From: Rhodospirillaceae bacterium
Lineage (GTDB): Bacteria; Pseudomonadota; Alphaproteobacteria; Rhodospirillales; Rhodospirillaceae
Direction: 5' to 3'
DNA length: 56,788 nt
NCBI GenBank assembly: GCA_018666155.1
Contig: JABJAH010000017.1
Span: 1 to 56,788, forward strand
The first letter of the stretch is position 1, and every line of letters starts with the position of its first letter. Of the stretch, positions 18,249 to 28,197 are shown one piece after another. Both the position numbers and the translations under genes were made by a program. Below the pieces are notes generated by a model. The model ran no database searches. It had not been told where the DNA came from and saw only the letters and a program-made list of their open reading frames with translations.

Positions 18249-19124
18249 ATGCCCGCGCCAAGCCATTGCGAGGACTGTTACGTCCTAAACATCCAATGCC
18301 CGGACACAATCGGTATCGTCGCGGCAGTATCAACGTTCTTGGCGAAACATCAGGCCTTTATCACGGAAAGTGCGCACTACGGAGATCCAGATACGGGGCA
18401 GTTCTTTATGCGCACGGTCTTTCGATCCGCCACGACCGACCCCTTGCCTAAGAGCGACATCGCAACCGGGTTTAAATCGCTGGCGGATCAATTTAAGATG
18501 GACTGGGATCTCTTTGGATCCCAAGAGAAAATTAAGACCGTAATAGCGGTTTCAAAATTCGGGCATTGCCTGAATGATCTGCTGCATCGCGTCCAAATCG
18601 GCGTGATCCCAGTCGAGGTCACGGCCGTCGTATCGAACCACGAAACGTTCCGCAATCTTGTCGAATGGCATGAGATTCCATTCCACCATTTACCGGTCAC
18701 GGCTGACACCAAAACAGCCCAAGAAGAAAAGCTGTTGGATGTGATGTCGTCGACCAAGGCAGAGCTTCTTGTTCTTGCGCGCTACATGCAAATCCTGTCG
18801 CAAAATACCTGTGCAAAACTGCCGGGTCGCATCATCAACATCCACCACTCTTTCTTACCTGGATTTAAGGGTGCACGCCCGTACCATCAAGCGCATGCGC
18901 GGGGCGTCAAAATCATCGGCGCGACCGCACACTACGTGACGCCCGATCTCGACGAAGGCCCAATCATCGAGCAGGCCGTTGAGCGTGTCGACCACACTCT
19001 GAGTCCAGAGGACCTCGTATTGCTGGGTCAGGATATCGAGAACTCGGTCCTGTCGCGTGCCGTGCGCTGGCATGCGGAACGACGCGTATTGCTGAACGGC
19101 ACCAAGACAGTGGTCTTTCGCTAG
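18249..19124 (+). CDS. purU: Formyltetrahydrofolate deformylase
   Basis: This enzyme hydrolyses 10-formyl-THF to formate and THF, balancing one-carbon pools. It has 291 residues. An N-terminal ACT domain (YVLNIQCPDTIGIVAAVSTFL) is followed by a formyltransferase fold (VSKFGHCLNDLL, then INIHHSFLPGFKGARPYHQA, ATAHYVTPDLDEGPIIEQ). The Asn/His/Asp catalytic set is visible as IN-I-HHS and the later D of DLDEGP. Only 3 bp separate it from meaB, so it should be co-transcribed with the mutase genes. A weak hairpin plus T-run overlaps its stop. Confidence 0.93.
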   Translation: MPAPSHCEDCYVLNIQCPDTIGIVAAVSTFLAKHQAFITESAHYGDPDTGQFFMRTVFRSATTDPLPKSDIATGFKSLADQFKMDWDLFGSQEKIKTVIAVSKFGHCLNDLLHRVQIGVIPVEVTAVVSNHETFRNLVEWHEIPFHHLPVTADTKTAQEEKLLDVMSSTKAELLVLARYMQILSQNTCAKLPGRIINIHHSFLPGFKGARPYHQAHARGVKIIGATAHYVTPDLDEGPIIEQAVERVDHTLSPEDLVLLGQDIENSVLSRAVRWHAERRVLLNGTKTVVFR

Positions 19125-19145
19125 CCTCTCCGGCTATTCTTTTTC
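19122..19145 (+). terminator. Weak intrinsic terminator after purU
   Basis: A 5-bp stem (TAGCC/GGCTA, loop of 5) that includes the purU stop codon is followed by TTCTTTTTC. The stem is short, so efficiency is doubtful, but the position at the end of the mutA-mutB-meaB-purU run is right. Confidence 0.35.
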
Positions 19146-19177
19146 GTCTCGAATTTCCGCCCTCGAAGGATCGTGTC

Positions 19178-20422
19178 ATGCGCACCCTAGCTCTCTCTTT
19201 TGCCCTTTCGCTTATGGCCTTAAACAGCGCTACGGCCGAAACAACTCAAGATATGATTGAGCGCGCACGCGGCATCCATCAGCGGGTTATTACGGTCGAC
19301 ACCCACGTCGACATTCCACCCAACTTCGCGACCGACGCCTATGACCCGATGAAGCCCGGACCGCGCGGTCAGCAGGTCCATATTCCAACCATGATCGAAG
19401 GGGGGTTGGACGCCACTTTCATCATCGTATTCGTCGGCCAGGGTCCGCGCACAACAGCAGGTTACGCGAAAGCGCTGTCCGACTCCTTTGTGAAGTTCGC
19501 GGCGATCCACCGAGTTACAGCCGATATGTATCCCGACCAAATCGAGTTGGCGAGAACTGCAGACGATGTAAGGCGCATCGATACAGCTGGGAAAAAGGTC
19601 GCTCTGATTGGGATGGAGAACGGCTACCCGATGGGTAAAGACCTTCGGCTGCTCGATCAGTTCTATGATTACGGCGCGCGGTACTTCGGACTCATTCACA
19701 CGGGACACAACGATCTTGGAGACTCGTCTGTCCCCAATCGACGGCGGGGCGAGCCCGAAGAAGAACATGGCGGCCTGACCGATCTTGGTCGCCAGGTTGT
19801 ACAGCGACTCAATGAACTTGGAATCATGGTCGACGTGTCTCACGCGTCGAAACAGACGTCCCTCGACATTATCGCAGAGTCAGAAGCGCCGGTTATCGCT
19901 TCACACTCAAGTCTCAAGGGAATCTACGATCATCCCCGCAATATGAGCGACGAAGAACTGATGGCCATCAAAGGCTCCAATGGCGTTGTCCAGGTCGTTG
20001 CCTTCGATAGCTACCTGCGCGCGGTTCCTCAAGGCAAACAGGATGCCATTGCGAACCTCTGGAAAGAGATGGGTATTAAGTCCTTTGGCGATTTCCGTAA
20101 GTTGGCGGGTGATGACCTTAATACCTACGACGCTCAAATGAGTGAAATCGAATTGGCCTATCCACGGGCAGGCGTCAAAGACCTCGCCGACCATATCGAC
20201 TACGCCGTCGGCAAAGTGGGCATTGAACATGTTGGTATCGCATCAGATTTCAATGGTGGCGGAGGCATAGAAGGCTGGTCTGACGCATCAGAGACCTTCA
20301 ACGTTACACTTGAGTTGGTTCAACGCGGCTATACAGAAAAACAAATCGCAAAGCTGTGGGGCGGCAACCTCCTGCGCGTTCTCGCCGATGTTGAAGCGCA
20401 CGCAAAAAGCGCCGACAAATAG
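19178..20422 (+). CDS. Exported M19 family dipeptidase (intact zinc site)
   Basis: This is a 414-residue membrane-dipeptidase (renal dipeptidase, peptidase M19) homologue with a signal peptide (MRTLALSFALSLMALNSATA). All five binuclear zinc ligands are visible: H43 and D45 in DTHVDIP, E147 in GMENG, H174 in LIHTGHN and H222 in VDVSHAS. The later SDF Asp is also present. It should hydrolyse dipeptides in the periplasm, possibly including D-amino-acid substrates. A good ribosome site (GAAGGA) precedes the ATG, and the esterase gene follows after 15 bp. It is the catalytically complete paralogue of the protein at 11722. Confidence 0.92.
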   Translation: MRTLALSFALSLMALNSATAETTQDMIERARGIHQRVITVDTHVDIPPNFATDAYDPMKPGPRGQQVHIPTMIEGGLDATFIIVFVGQGPRTTAGYAKALSDSFVKFAAIHRVTADMYPDQIELARTADDVRRIDTAGKKVALIGMENGYPMGKDLRLLDQFYDYGARYFGLIHTGHNDLGDSSVPNRRRGEPEEEHGGLTDLGRQVVQRLNELGIMVDVSHASKQTSLDIIAESEAPVIASHSSLKGIYDHPRNMSDEELMAIKGSNGVVQVVAFDSYLRAVPQGKQDAIANLWKEMGIKSFGDFRKLAGDDLNTYDAQMSEIELAYPRAGVKDLADHIDYAVGKVGIEHVGIASDFNGGGGIEGWSDASETFNVTLELVQRGYTEKQIAKLWGGNLLRVLADVEAHAKSADK

Positions 20423-20437
20423 CCAACGGCCAAACCC

Positions 20438-21331
20438 ATGGCCCGTACACCGCTAACGATTAGCCAAGAATTCAGCCTCGCCTGGACTCGGATTTACTCT
20501 TCCGCCTTCGCTGGGACATCTGACTGGGTTCGAGATAGCGATAAGGGCCAAATCAAAACTCATGCCTATGGAACTCATCCGGACGAGTGTTTGGATGTCA
20601 TGGAGGGAAGCGAGTCTTCGGAGTTGTCGCCTGTGATGTTCATCCATGGCGGGGGCTGGACGATGGGCCGCAAGGACTCTTATCGGGCCGACCTCGAACC
20701 GATCCAAGCGACTGGTCGTACGGTTTTCAATATCGAATACCCCAAGGCGCCGGACCATCCGCACCCCCATATGTTGAGGTCGATCTTCTCGGCACTAGCC
20801 TGGATAAAGCGTGAGCAAGGCGCAACGCGTGTCCACCTCATCGGTGATTCGGCCGGTGGCACGCTGGCTATTATGGCGGCGCTGGTGGCTATGAATTCCA
20901 GTTTGCGTAAACCGATCGAACCGATCCCTGACATTAAAGATTTACCGGCAATAATCTCTGTCTCAAGCTTGTATGGGGTTCTTGATCGCCAATCCTGCTT
21001 TGACAACAACATTCCTGGCGGCAGCGCCATGGTCGCCGCCTACGGGGGGCAAGAGGCTTTATTGCAAACCGTAGATGCTGACCATGCCATCACGCCCATG
21101 GATGTCACCTTCGCAAACCATCCCACGTGTTTTCTCGCGGTAGGAGGTGAAGACCCCCTCCGACAATCATCGGAACTGTACAGAAATCATCTCACTGAAC
21201 TCGGACACCCTCCGACATTCAAAGTCTACGACGGCGCGACCCATGGCTTTCTAAACTGGTCGGCCACCCCACAGCGAGATCAATTATTGAACGACATCAT
21301 TGCGTTTATGGAGCAAGCGGAGACGTCTTAG
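20438..21331 (+). CDS. Alpha/beta hydrolase, HSL/BD-FAE-like esterase
   Basis: This 297-residue hydrolase has the oxyanion motif FIHGGGWTMG (about 69-78), the nucleophile motif GDSAGG (Ser near 139), an acidic candidate in VGGEDPL, and the final His in DGATHGFLNW. The arrangement matches the hormone-sensitive-lipase/kynurenine formamidase-like esterases. No signal peptide is seen, so it is cytosolic. It follows the dipeptidase gene by 15 bp and overlaps the convergent solute-binding protein gene by 4 bp. The substrate is unknown. Confidence 0.88.
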   Translation: MARTPLTISQEFSLAWTRIYSSAFAGTSDWVRDSDKGQIKTHAYGTHPDECLDVMEGSESSELSPVMFIHGGGWTMGRKDSYRADLEPIQATGRTVFNIEYPKAPDHPHPHMLRSIFSALAWIKREQGATRVHLIGDSAGGTLAIMAALVAMNSSLRKPIEPIPDIKDLPAIISVSSLYGVLDRQSCFDNNIPGGSAMVAAYGGQEALLQTVDADHAITPMDVTFANHPTCFLAVGGEDPLRQSSELYRNHLTELGHPPTFKVYDGATHGFLNWSATPQRDQLLNDIIAFMEQAETS

Positions 21332-22878
21332 TCAACCAGATCAATCTCATGGTAATTGATGTAGCCGTGCATCTGCTTATATCCGGTGACGCGACGAGAA
21401 AGACCTGAGAACTCCGGTGATTCATGAAGAAAAATTGCCGGGGCGGTATCTCGGGTATAGGCCATGAGTTCGTGGCGAAGTTTTAAGCCGCGCTCTGGAT
21501 CCCACTCAACCAACGCCTCTTCGATCTTCGGTTGGATCGCCTCGTCACAATGCCAAGCGGGCACACGTCGACAGGAGTGCATCAGTAGCGGCCTTAGGGC
21601 ATCGAAGATTGGCCAGGCTGGCCAAATGGTCGAATGGGCTCCTGCGCCGCCATGGGTGGGATCTCGTAATATCGTATTGAGATAGGCTGCCGCGGGCAAT
21701 TGCCGTACTTCCATAGTGACACCAACCCTAGCGAGGTCTGCGGCAACTTGCTGAAACAAGAGAGTCCCTGAACCCAAACCTGTTTGAGTTAAAAACACGA
21801 ATTCGAAACCATCGGGATAACCGGCTTCAACCAGTAATGATTTTGCCTTGTCGGGATCGTAGGGATAGGGCTGAAGATCGGGGTTATAACCGTAGGCTTG
21901 ATGAGACACGCCCTGGGTCGCCGGTGTAGTTAAACCCCCGAACAAGTTATCGATAATCGCCGTTTTATTGACCGCATAATTCAACGCTTGACGCACTCGC
22001 ACATCTGCCAGCGGCCCACCATGGACGGTCACAAACGAAATGGCTGCGACTGATGGATCAAGCCACGCCTTTGACACAGCGCCACCGGCCTCGACGGACA
22101 GGCGTTCATCAGGGCCAAGACCAATGGCAATGTCTATTCGCCCTGATAGGAGCCCTTGAACACGGCCCGAAATATCAGGCACGGCGATGACTTCTAAACG
22201 ATCCAGTTTAGGCGCGTGCCAGGAACTGCGGTTGGCCGTCAGGGCGATTGACGATGCCTTCCAGGTATCGACTTTGAAAGGGCCAGTCCCAATAGGAGCC
22301 TCCGCATAACCCTGCCGTCCAAGCTCTCTAAAACGCTGGGCGTCGACCATTATTAGGGACCCCATGTAATTCGGCATGTTCGGGACGGGAGTTGTCGTTG
22401 TAATTTCAGCGGTGAGCCGGTCTATAATTCTCACGCCTTTTAAAAACTGAATTTCTCCTCGTACTCCATCACGCACAGACGCGTCGCTTGTTAGCCAGTC
22501 TACTGCTGCCTTGACGGAATCCGACGTCAACGGCGTTCCATTTGAAAAAGTAACACCGTCACGCAAGGTGAAACGCCATGTGAATTCGTCGATATTTTCC
22601 CACGCCGTCGCAAGCCAGGGCATCAGCGTTCCATCACCATCGAACTTGATAAGGCCATCGTAGATCGCGCCGGTCGTGAATACGGTTGGGCGGGCTGTTG
22701 TCGCAAAGGGGTGGCCTAGAAACGGCGGTAGCGCATTGACCGCGACGCGGAGGGTCTTTTCCGCCTGAGCGGAGGCCGACCAGCACACAGAAGTGACGAC
22801 GACCGCAAGAAATGCGGCCCTAATCCATGATTCCAGATGACTCATGTTCAACACGTTACGTCGATTCCCCATGACCAT
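21328..22878 (-). CDS. ABC transporter substrate-binding protein, family 5 (peptide type)
   Basis: This protein of up to 516 residues has a signal sequence (WIRAAFLAVVVTSVCWSASAQA); ATG 22878, 22872 or 22845 are all possible starts. It has the family 5 layout of DppA/OppA-type binding proteins: FTTGAIYDGLIKFDGDGTLMPWLATAWE, TFTFRDGVTFSNGTPLTSDSV-like segment, NYAVNKTAIID, and YNPDLQPYPYDPDKAKSLLVEAGYPDG. No permease or ATPase genes are adjacent, so it is an orphan receptor that must use transport genes elsewhere. The two dipeptidase-family genes nearby make a peptide ligand plausible but unproven. Confidence 0.88.
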   Translation of the reverse strand: MVMGNRRNVLNMSHLESWIRAAFLAVVVTSVCWSASAQAEKTLRVAVNALPPFLGHPFATTARPTVFTTGAIYDGLIKFDGDGTLMPWLATAWENIDEFTWRFTLRDGVTFSNGTPLTSDSVKAAVDWLTSDASVRDGVRGEIQFLKGVRIIDRLTAEITTTTPVPNMPNYMGSLIMVDAQRFRELGRQGYAEAPIGTGPFKVDTWKASSIALTANRSSWHAPKLDRLEVIAVPDISGRVQGLLSGRIDIAIGLGPDERLSVEAGGAVSKAWLDPSVAAISFVTVHGGPLADVRVRQALNYAVNKTAIIDNLFGGLTTPATQGVSHQAYGYNPDLQPYPYDPDKAKSLLVEAGYPDGFEFVFLTQTGLGSGTLLFQQVAADLARVGVTMEVRQLPAAAYLNTILRDPTHGGAGAHSTIWPAWPIFDALRPLLMHSCRRVPAWHCDEAIQPKIEEALVEWDPERGLKLRHELMAYTRDTAPAIFLHESPEFSGLSRRVTGYKQMHGYINYHEIDLVD

Positions 22879-22947
22879 GACCTTGCGAGAATATACGGCG
22901 CGTCGTAGTTAGAACTAAGCCACAGAGTTGCCGGTAGGAAAATTAAG

Positions 22948-23325
22948 ATGCCACAAAAAGACAAACAGAGCACTGACCTGAACGCGGGCCTGGATTACGT
23001 AAAAGATCTTCCCGGTTACGAAAAAGGCCATCCGCACTACTTCAATGACCAGATGACCGATCACCTGCTAGAGATTTGCCTTCAGCTTGCCGGTGAAATT
23101 TGGGTTAATCGAGACCGGCAAACCGTCATGGAACATCTCCTTGCGACAAAGGGAAAAGTCACGCCAGAGATGATCGAAGAATTCAAGCCAGACTCGGAGA
23201 TGAAGCAAGAGCTGAAAGACGCTCGGAAAGTCTTCAGTCAAAGAATTTTTGGCAGCCTGTACGGTAATCTCGAAGAAGCCGGCAAAGCAGAATTTATGGC
23301 TAGTGTCGTCAAGGAAGAGGGCTAG
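22948..23325 (+). CDS. Small conserved protein, paralogue of the 8782 gene
   Basis: This 125-residue soluble protein has no signal or membrane segment. From about residue 40 it aligns with the 99-residue protein at 8782: LAGEIWVNRDRQTVMEHLL against LAQELWAVKDRQAVTEAVL, and FKPDSEM...FSQRIFGSLYG against YAPDAEL...VSKIVMDLTG. The family is not one I can name. It stands alone, divergent from the solute-binding protein gene with 69 bp between starts, and ends 71 bp before tRNA-Ser(GGA). Confidence 0.75.
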   Translation: MPQKDKQSTDLNAGLDYVKDLPGYEKGHPHYFNDQMTDHLLEICLQLAGEIWVNRDRQTVMEHLLATKGKVTPEMIEEFKPDSEMKQELKDARKVFSQRIFGSLYGNLEEAGKAEFMASVVKEEG

Positions 23326-23396
23326 AACCGGCCGCTAGGTTGTTCCAGGCCGTTATTCAAACCTCATTGCTGCGACGCAACCAAAACTAGGGCTGA

Positions 23397-23486
23397 TGGC
23401 GGAGGGAGTGGGATTCGAACCCACGATACGGTTTCCCGCATACACACTTTCCAGGCGTGCGCCTTCAACCACTCGGCCACCCCTCC
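23397..23486 (-). tRNA. tRNA-Ser (anticodon GGA)
   Basis: This 90-nt tRNA on the minus strand has a 7-bp acceptor stem ending in a G-U pair and a D-arm starting GGCCGAGTGGTTGAAGGC. The anticodon loop is CTGGAAA (anticodon GGA, reading UCC/UCU). The long variable arm is typical of class II tRNAs, the T-loop is TTCGAAT, and the CCA end is encoded. Confidence 0.96.
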
Positions 23487-23648
23487 TGCTCAGAAGCGGC
23501 GGAACCTAACGCAGGGATTGAGGTCTGGCAACGCTTCACTAATTAGTTTCTTATCGAAACGACCCAAAAAATGCTTGTAGTTTGAGAGTCTTGGGCCCTA
23601 TAGTTGATCTTATAGGGGAACTAACTGACTCAGGGACCGACACCACCA

Positions 23649-23954
23649 ATGTTAATTGGGCGTGCAATTGGTTGGACTATGGTACTCGCGGCCATTCTTA
23701 TGGCGTCTGGCGAGGCTGTTATGGCGCTTGGCACTGGAAGCTACCAGGGGCTGGCAACAGGCGACATCTGGGCCCTGCTGTGGGGACAGACCCCTAATTT
23801 TCTTGAAGCTGGATTCTCTGGTGATCTATGGCGCTTTGCTGGCGCCCTGGTCATGGCATTACCCGCTTGGGCCGTCTTAGGGCCAACGGGTGTTATATTG
23901 GCGCACGCTTGCCGTCGTCGACCGCCGCGCGGTCGCCTCTTCCGCACTGCATAA
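23649..23954 (+). CDS. Small inner-membrane protein
   Basis: This 101-residue protein has two hydrophobic segments (about 7-27 and 63-86) separated by a short loop with GDIWALLWGQTPNFLE, and a strongly basic tail (CRRRPPRGR). The layout fits a hairpin with both ends in the cytoplasm. Similar two-helix proteins with a LW-rich loop and an Arg-rich tail are common in alphaproteobacteria, but I know of no function. ATG 23679 is an alternative start. It converges on lepA with a 9-bp gap. Confidence 0.6.
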   Translation: MLIGRAIGWTMVLAAILMASGEAVMALGTGSYQGLATGDIWALLWGQTPNFLEAGFSGDLWRFAGALVMALPAWAVLGPTGVILAHACRRRPPRGRLFRTA

Positions 23955-23963
23955 ACTGAATAT

Positions 23964-25766
23964 CTAGGTTTCTGGCATTTTCAGCGCTTCGATGAACGCT
24001 GTTTGCGGAATATCGACGCGCCCAAACTGACGCATCTTTTTCTTTCCCGCCTTTTGCTTATCGAGCAGTTTGCGTTTTCTCGATATGTCACCGCCATAAC
24101 ATTTGGCCGTCACATCCTTACGCATCGCGCTAATCGTTTCACGCGCAATGACCTTACCGCCGATCGCTGCTTGTATGGGGATCTTGAACAAGTGCTTGGG
24201 GATAAGATCTTTCAGCCGGCCGCAGATTTGACGACCACGCGCTTCTGCCTGTGACCGGTGAGCAATAAACGACAACGCATCAACCGGCTCGGCATTGACC
24301 AATATATTGATTCGCACCAGCTGACTCTCGATATAGCTTTCCATCTCATAGTCGAAGCTGGCATAGCCTTTTGAAATTGACTTCAGTCGATCATAGAAGT
24401 CGAACACAATTTCGTTGAGCGGCAGTCGATAGACGGCCATGGCTCGGGTACCGACATAGGTCAGGTCAATTTGCTCGCCACGGCGCTCGGTACACAGTTG
24501 CAGAACAGAACCCAGATATTCGTCAGGCACTAGAATTGTTGCCTTAACCCAAGGTTCCTCCATAGACGTAATCTTGGTGACGTCAGGCATATCCGAGGGG
24601 TTGTGAAGCTCTAAGGTCTCGTCTTGGGTTGTATGGAGGCGATAGACCACGCTTGGGGCGGTCGTGATCAGTTCCAAGCCAAACTCACGGAACAACCGTT
24701 CCTGAACAATCTCCATGTGCAGCAGGCCTAAAAAGCCGCAGCGGAAACCGAAGCCCAACGCTGCAGAGCTTTCAGCTTGATACTCGAAGCTGGCATCATT
24801 GAGGTGGAGTTTACCGAGGCTGTCTCGTAGATCCTCGTAGTCCGATGCATCCACTGGGAACAAACCACACCAGACCACAGCGGTGGAGGGCCGGAACCCG
24901 TCCAATGCCGTCTCGGTCGGGCGTCTCTCTTCCGTAATCGTGTCACCAACCTGACAATCGGAGACCGACTTAATGCTGGCATTGATGAAGCCAATCTCAC
25001 CAGGCCCGAGCTCGGGCATATCGACCCGCTTGGGTGTAAAAACGCCTACGCCATCAAGATCATAGGACGCATCGTTGGACATCATTCGAATCTTCATCCC
25101 CTTGCGCAGGGTGCCTTCGACCACACGCACCAGGATGACAACACCGAGGTAGGTGTCATACCAGGAATCCACAAGGAGCGCTTTGAGCGATACATCAGGG
25201 TCACCAACTGGAGCAGGAAGCTTCGTAATAAGTGATTCGAGAACCTCGGGGATCCCGACCCCCGTCTTGGCAGACACTTCGATTGCCTCTGACGCGTCTA
25301 AGCCGATCACATCTTCAATCTGCTGACGGACTCGATCGGGCTCCGCCGCTGGAAGATCGATCTTATTGAGGATCGGTATAATTTCGTGGTTCGCGTCCAA
25401 GGCCTGATAAACGTTCGCTAGCGTTTGCGCCTCCACACCTTGCGATGCATCAACGATCAGAAGCGATCCTTCACAAGCCCGCAGCGATCGGCTGACCTCA
25501 TAGGCAAAATCGACGTGTCCGGGCGTGTCCACCAAATTCAATTGGTAGGTTTTGCCGTCTTTCGCTTTGTATGAAAGCCGCACGGTTTGCGCTTTGATCG
25601 TGATGCCGCGTTCGCGCTCGATGTCCATATTATCGAGGACTTGCTCTTTCATTTCACGAGCGGTGAGGCCATCACAGAATTGAATCAGGCGATCGGCGAG
25701 AGTCGACTTCCCGTGATCAATATGAGCAATGATGGCAAAGTTGCGAATAAGCGCGGTATCGATCAT
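23964..25766 (-). CDS. lepA: Elongation factor 4 (back-translocating GTPase LepA)
   Basis: This 600-residue translational GTPase is full length when started at ATG 25766. The G1 motif is [14 protein letters not shown], switch II is DTPGHVDF, G4 is NKID, and the C-terminal LepA-specific domain ends [18 protein letters not shown]. It acts on stalled or mistranslocated ribosomes and affects initiation. It begins 19 bp after pheT and closes the translation cluster, probably as the last gene of that transcript. Confidence 0.97.
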   Translation of the reverse strand: MIDTALIRNFAIIAHIDHGKSTLADRLIQFCDGLTAREMKEQVLDNMDIERERGITIKAQTVRLSYKAKDGKTYQLNLVDTPGHVDFAYEVSRSLRACEGSLLIVDASQGVEAQTLANVYQALDANHEIIPILNKIDLPAAEPDRVRQQIEDVIGLDASEAIEVSAKTGVGIPEVLESLITKLPAPVGDPDVSLKALLVDSWYDTYLGVVILVRVVEGTLRKGMKIRMMSNDASYDLDGVGVFTPKRVDMPELGPGEIGFINASIKSVSDCQVGDTITEERRPTETALDGFRPSTAVVWCGLFPVDASDYEDLRDSLGKLHLNDASFEYQAESSAALGFGFRCGFLGLLHMEIVQERLFREFGLELITTAPSVVYRLHTTQDETLELHNPSDMPDVTKITSMEEPWVKATILVPDEYLGSVLQLCTERRGEQIDLTYVGTRAMAVYRLPLNEIVFDFYDRLKSISKGYASFDYEMESYIESQLVRINILVNAEPVDALSFIAHRSQAEARGRQICGRLKDLIPKHLFKIPIQAAIGGKVIARETISAMRKDVTAKCYGGDISRKRKLLDKQKAGKKKMRQFGRVDIPQTAFIEALKMPET

Positions 25767-25785
25767 AGGGGCGCGGCGGCTCTCT

Positions 25786-28197
25786 TTATTTTCGCAGCTG
25801 GCCACCAACGGCTTTCTCAACCGCGGCCACAATACGATGGGAAACGTCTTCGATTTCGTTATCCGTTAGCGTTGCCTGGACAGGCTCTAACCGGACCGAC
25901 AACGCCACCGATTTCTTTCCCTGCTCAACTTTGTCGCCAGCATAGACATCAAAAAGATCAACGGACGCGATCAGTGTTTTATTGGCACTGCGAACGGCCC
26001 GGATCATGTCATCAACGGCGATATCTTCATCCAGCAGGAAGGCGAAGTCGCGCTCCACCGGTTGAAATGAGGAGGGCGAGAATTTCGCCCGTGCGGGCCC
26101 AGACTTCCGTTTAGGCTTTGGAATCCGGTCCAAGAACACTTCGAACCCAACCATCGACCCATCAACATCCATACCCTTAAGCGTTAGCGGATGAAGGGCG
26201 CCAAATTCTGCCAGCACGTTAGGCCCGAGGCATAGGGTCCCGGATTGCCCAGGATGATACCAAGATGGCGCTCCAGCTTTGGCAGCAGCCCCGATCTGTA
26301 AACGGTTGGTTTGCACGCCTGCGGCCTTGAGCGCCGTTAGGGCATCGGCCTTAGCATCGAACACATCAGCGGGTTGAGTTTTAGTATCCCAATGGCGCGG
26401 GGATGTCTGACCAGCCCTTAAGCCACCAGCCATAAGAGTTTGTTCTCCAGGGCTACTACCTTCGAACCGCGGCCCAATTTCAAATAGCGCAATATCAGGC
26501 ATCGCCCGCGCGGCATTGCGTCCGGCGGCAGCAATCAAATTGGGAAGTAGGGACGGTCGCATGACATCAAGATCGCTACTGATCGGATTCTCTAGCACCA
26601 CTGGCGCAGACCCCTCTAAAAAGAGATTTGCGTGGGCGGAGGACAAAAATGACCAAGTCGTGGTTTCTGACAACCCCTGACCAGCGAGTGCGCGTCTTAC
26701 AACTCCCGCCCGACGTTGATCATCCGTAAACGCTGGCTTGGCCACGGCTGGTCGTGGCAAGGGCTCGACCGGAATGGCATCGTACCCATGAATACGCAGC
26801 ACCTCTTCGACCAGGTCATGTTCACCTTCAACATCACGACGCCATGACGGTGCACTTACCTGCCACGCCTCTGACTCCGCGTTCCCGATCGCAAACCCGA
26901 GGCGCTTCAATATCTCTTGAACGGCGTCTGCCGTGATCGCAATGCCACCAAGTTGGCCAACACGCGTGGGACGGAATGACACCGTCGCACCAATATCCGG
27001 TGCGGCACCGCCAATAGCCAAATGAGACGCCTCGCCACCACAAATCTTGAGGATCATGCGGGTCGCAATTTCAGCGCCATCTATTGTCGAAGCCGGGTCA
27101 ACGCCCCGCTCAAAACAGTAGCGGGCATCTGAAACAATTCCGAGGGCGCGGCCAGTGTTCGCAATTGTGATCGGATCGAACAGGGCCGACTCAAGAAATA
27201 TCTCTGTTGTTTCTTCCGTGCAGCTGGATGACTCACCACCCATGACACCGGCAATCGCCTGCGCACTCACGTCATCAGAAATCACTAGCATCGCGTCCGT
27301 GAGAGTGTAGTCATTGCCATTGAGCGCTGTTATTTTCTCGCCGTCTGACGCCAGCCGCGGTCCAACATCTCCGCTCAGCTTCGCGGTATCGAACGCATGA
27401 AGCGGACGCCCGAGATCAATGTTGATGTACTGGGTGATGTCGACCACTGCCGACACAGGGCGCAATCCAACCGCTGTCAGGCGATCCTTGAGCCATTGTG
27501 GGCTCTCGCTATTCTTTATGCCCTTGATCGTGCGCCCGACAAAGTGCTGGCATAGATGAGCGGTATCCCCGGACAAGCGCATCGCCACAGATGTTTCACT
27601 ATCAAAGGTTCCGGAAACGGGCGCTGCATCTATTGGCTTTAGGGTTCCAATTCCCGCGGCCGCGAGGTCACGGGCCACACCGCGGACACCAAGGGCATCA
27701 ACCCGGTTGGGTGTCAGTGCAATATCGATCACCGGCTCCAAGGACAACGCTTCAGCGGCCGACACGCCAACGGAAACATCGTCATCAAGTTCGATTATGC
27801 CGTCGTGATCTTCGCCGAGCTGCAACTCACGTGCCGAACACATCATGCCCTGGCTTTCGACGCCGCGAATTTTTCCGGTTTTGAGTTTGACGCCCGTTGC
27901 TGGAATGACGTCACCAGGTCGCGCCAGAACACCTTTAAGCCCGGCCCGTGCATTGGGTGCGCCACAGACAACTTGCACCGTTTCGGTGCCGGTCGACACC
28001 TGACAAAGCTTGAGGCGGTCTGCGTCGGGATGTTTCTCGGCGCTAACAATTTCAGCCACAACAAAAGGCGCCAAGGCGGCACTTGGGTCGACCACTTCTT
28101 CAACTTCTAAACCAATGGCGGTCAGCTTATCAGTGATGGTCTGAAGATCAGCGTCGGTATCGAGATGATCCTTGAGCCAAGACAATGTGAATTTCAT
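25786..28197 (-). CDS. pheT: Phenylalanine--tRNA ligase beta subunit
   Basis: This 803-residue beta subunit of the (alpha-beta)2 synthetase begins [15 protein letters not shown]. The order is an EMAP/OB tRNA-binding domain (VVCGAPNAR, about 75-83), the B3/B4 editing region, B5, the inactive synthetase-like core and the C-terminal anticodon-binding FDX-ACB domain (about 705-800). Its start overlaps the pheS stop in ATGA, matching equimolar production of the subunits. Confidence 0.97.
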   Translation of the reverse strand: MKFTLSWLKDHLDTDADLQTITDKLTAIGLEVEEVVDPSAALAPFVVAEIVSAEKHPDADRLKLCQVSTGTETVQVVCGAPNARAGLKGVLARPGDVIPATGVKLKTGKIRGVESQGMMCSARELQLGEDHDGIIELDDDVSVGVSAAEALSLEPVIDIALTPNRVDALGVRGVARDLAAAGIGTLKPIDAAPVSGTFDSETSVAMRLSGDTAHLCQHFVGRTIKGIKNSESPQWLKDRLTAVGLRPVSAVVDITQYINIDLGRPLHAFDTAKLSGDVGPRLASDGEKITALNGNDYTLTDAMLVISDDVSAQAIAGVMGGESSSCTEETTEIFLESALFDPITIANTGRALGIVSDARYCFERGVDPASTIDGAEIATRMILKICGGEASHLAIGGAAPDIGATVSFRPTRVGQLGGIAITADAVQEILKRLGFAIGNAESEAWQVSAPSWRRDVEGEHDLVEEVLRIHGYDAIPVEPLPRPAVAKPAFTDDQRRAGVVRRALAGQGLSETTTWSFLSSAHANLFLEGSAPVVLENPISSDLDVMRPSLLPNLIAAAGRNAARAMPDIALFEIGPRFEGSSPGEQTLMAGGLRAGQTSPRHWDTKTQPADVFDAKADALTALKAAGVQTNRLQIGAAAKAGAPSWYHPGQSGTLCLGPNVLAEFGALHPLTLKGMDVDGSMVGFEVFLDRIPKPKRKSGPARAKFSPSSFQPVERDFAFLLDEDIAVDDMIRAVRSANKTLIASVDLFDVYAGDKVEQGKKSVALSVRLEPVQATLTDNEIEDVSHRIVAAVEKAVGGQLRK

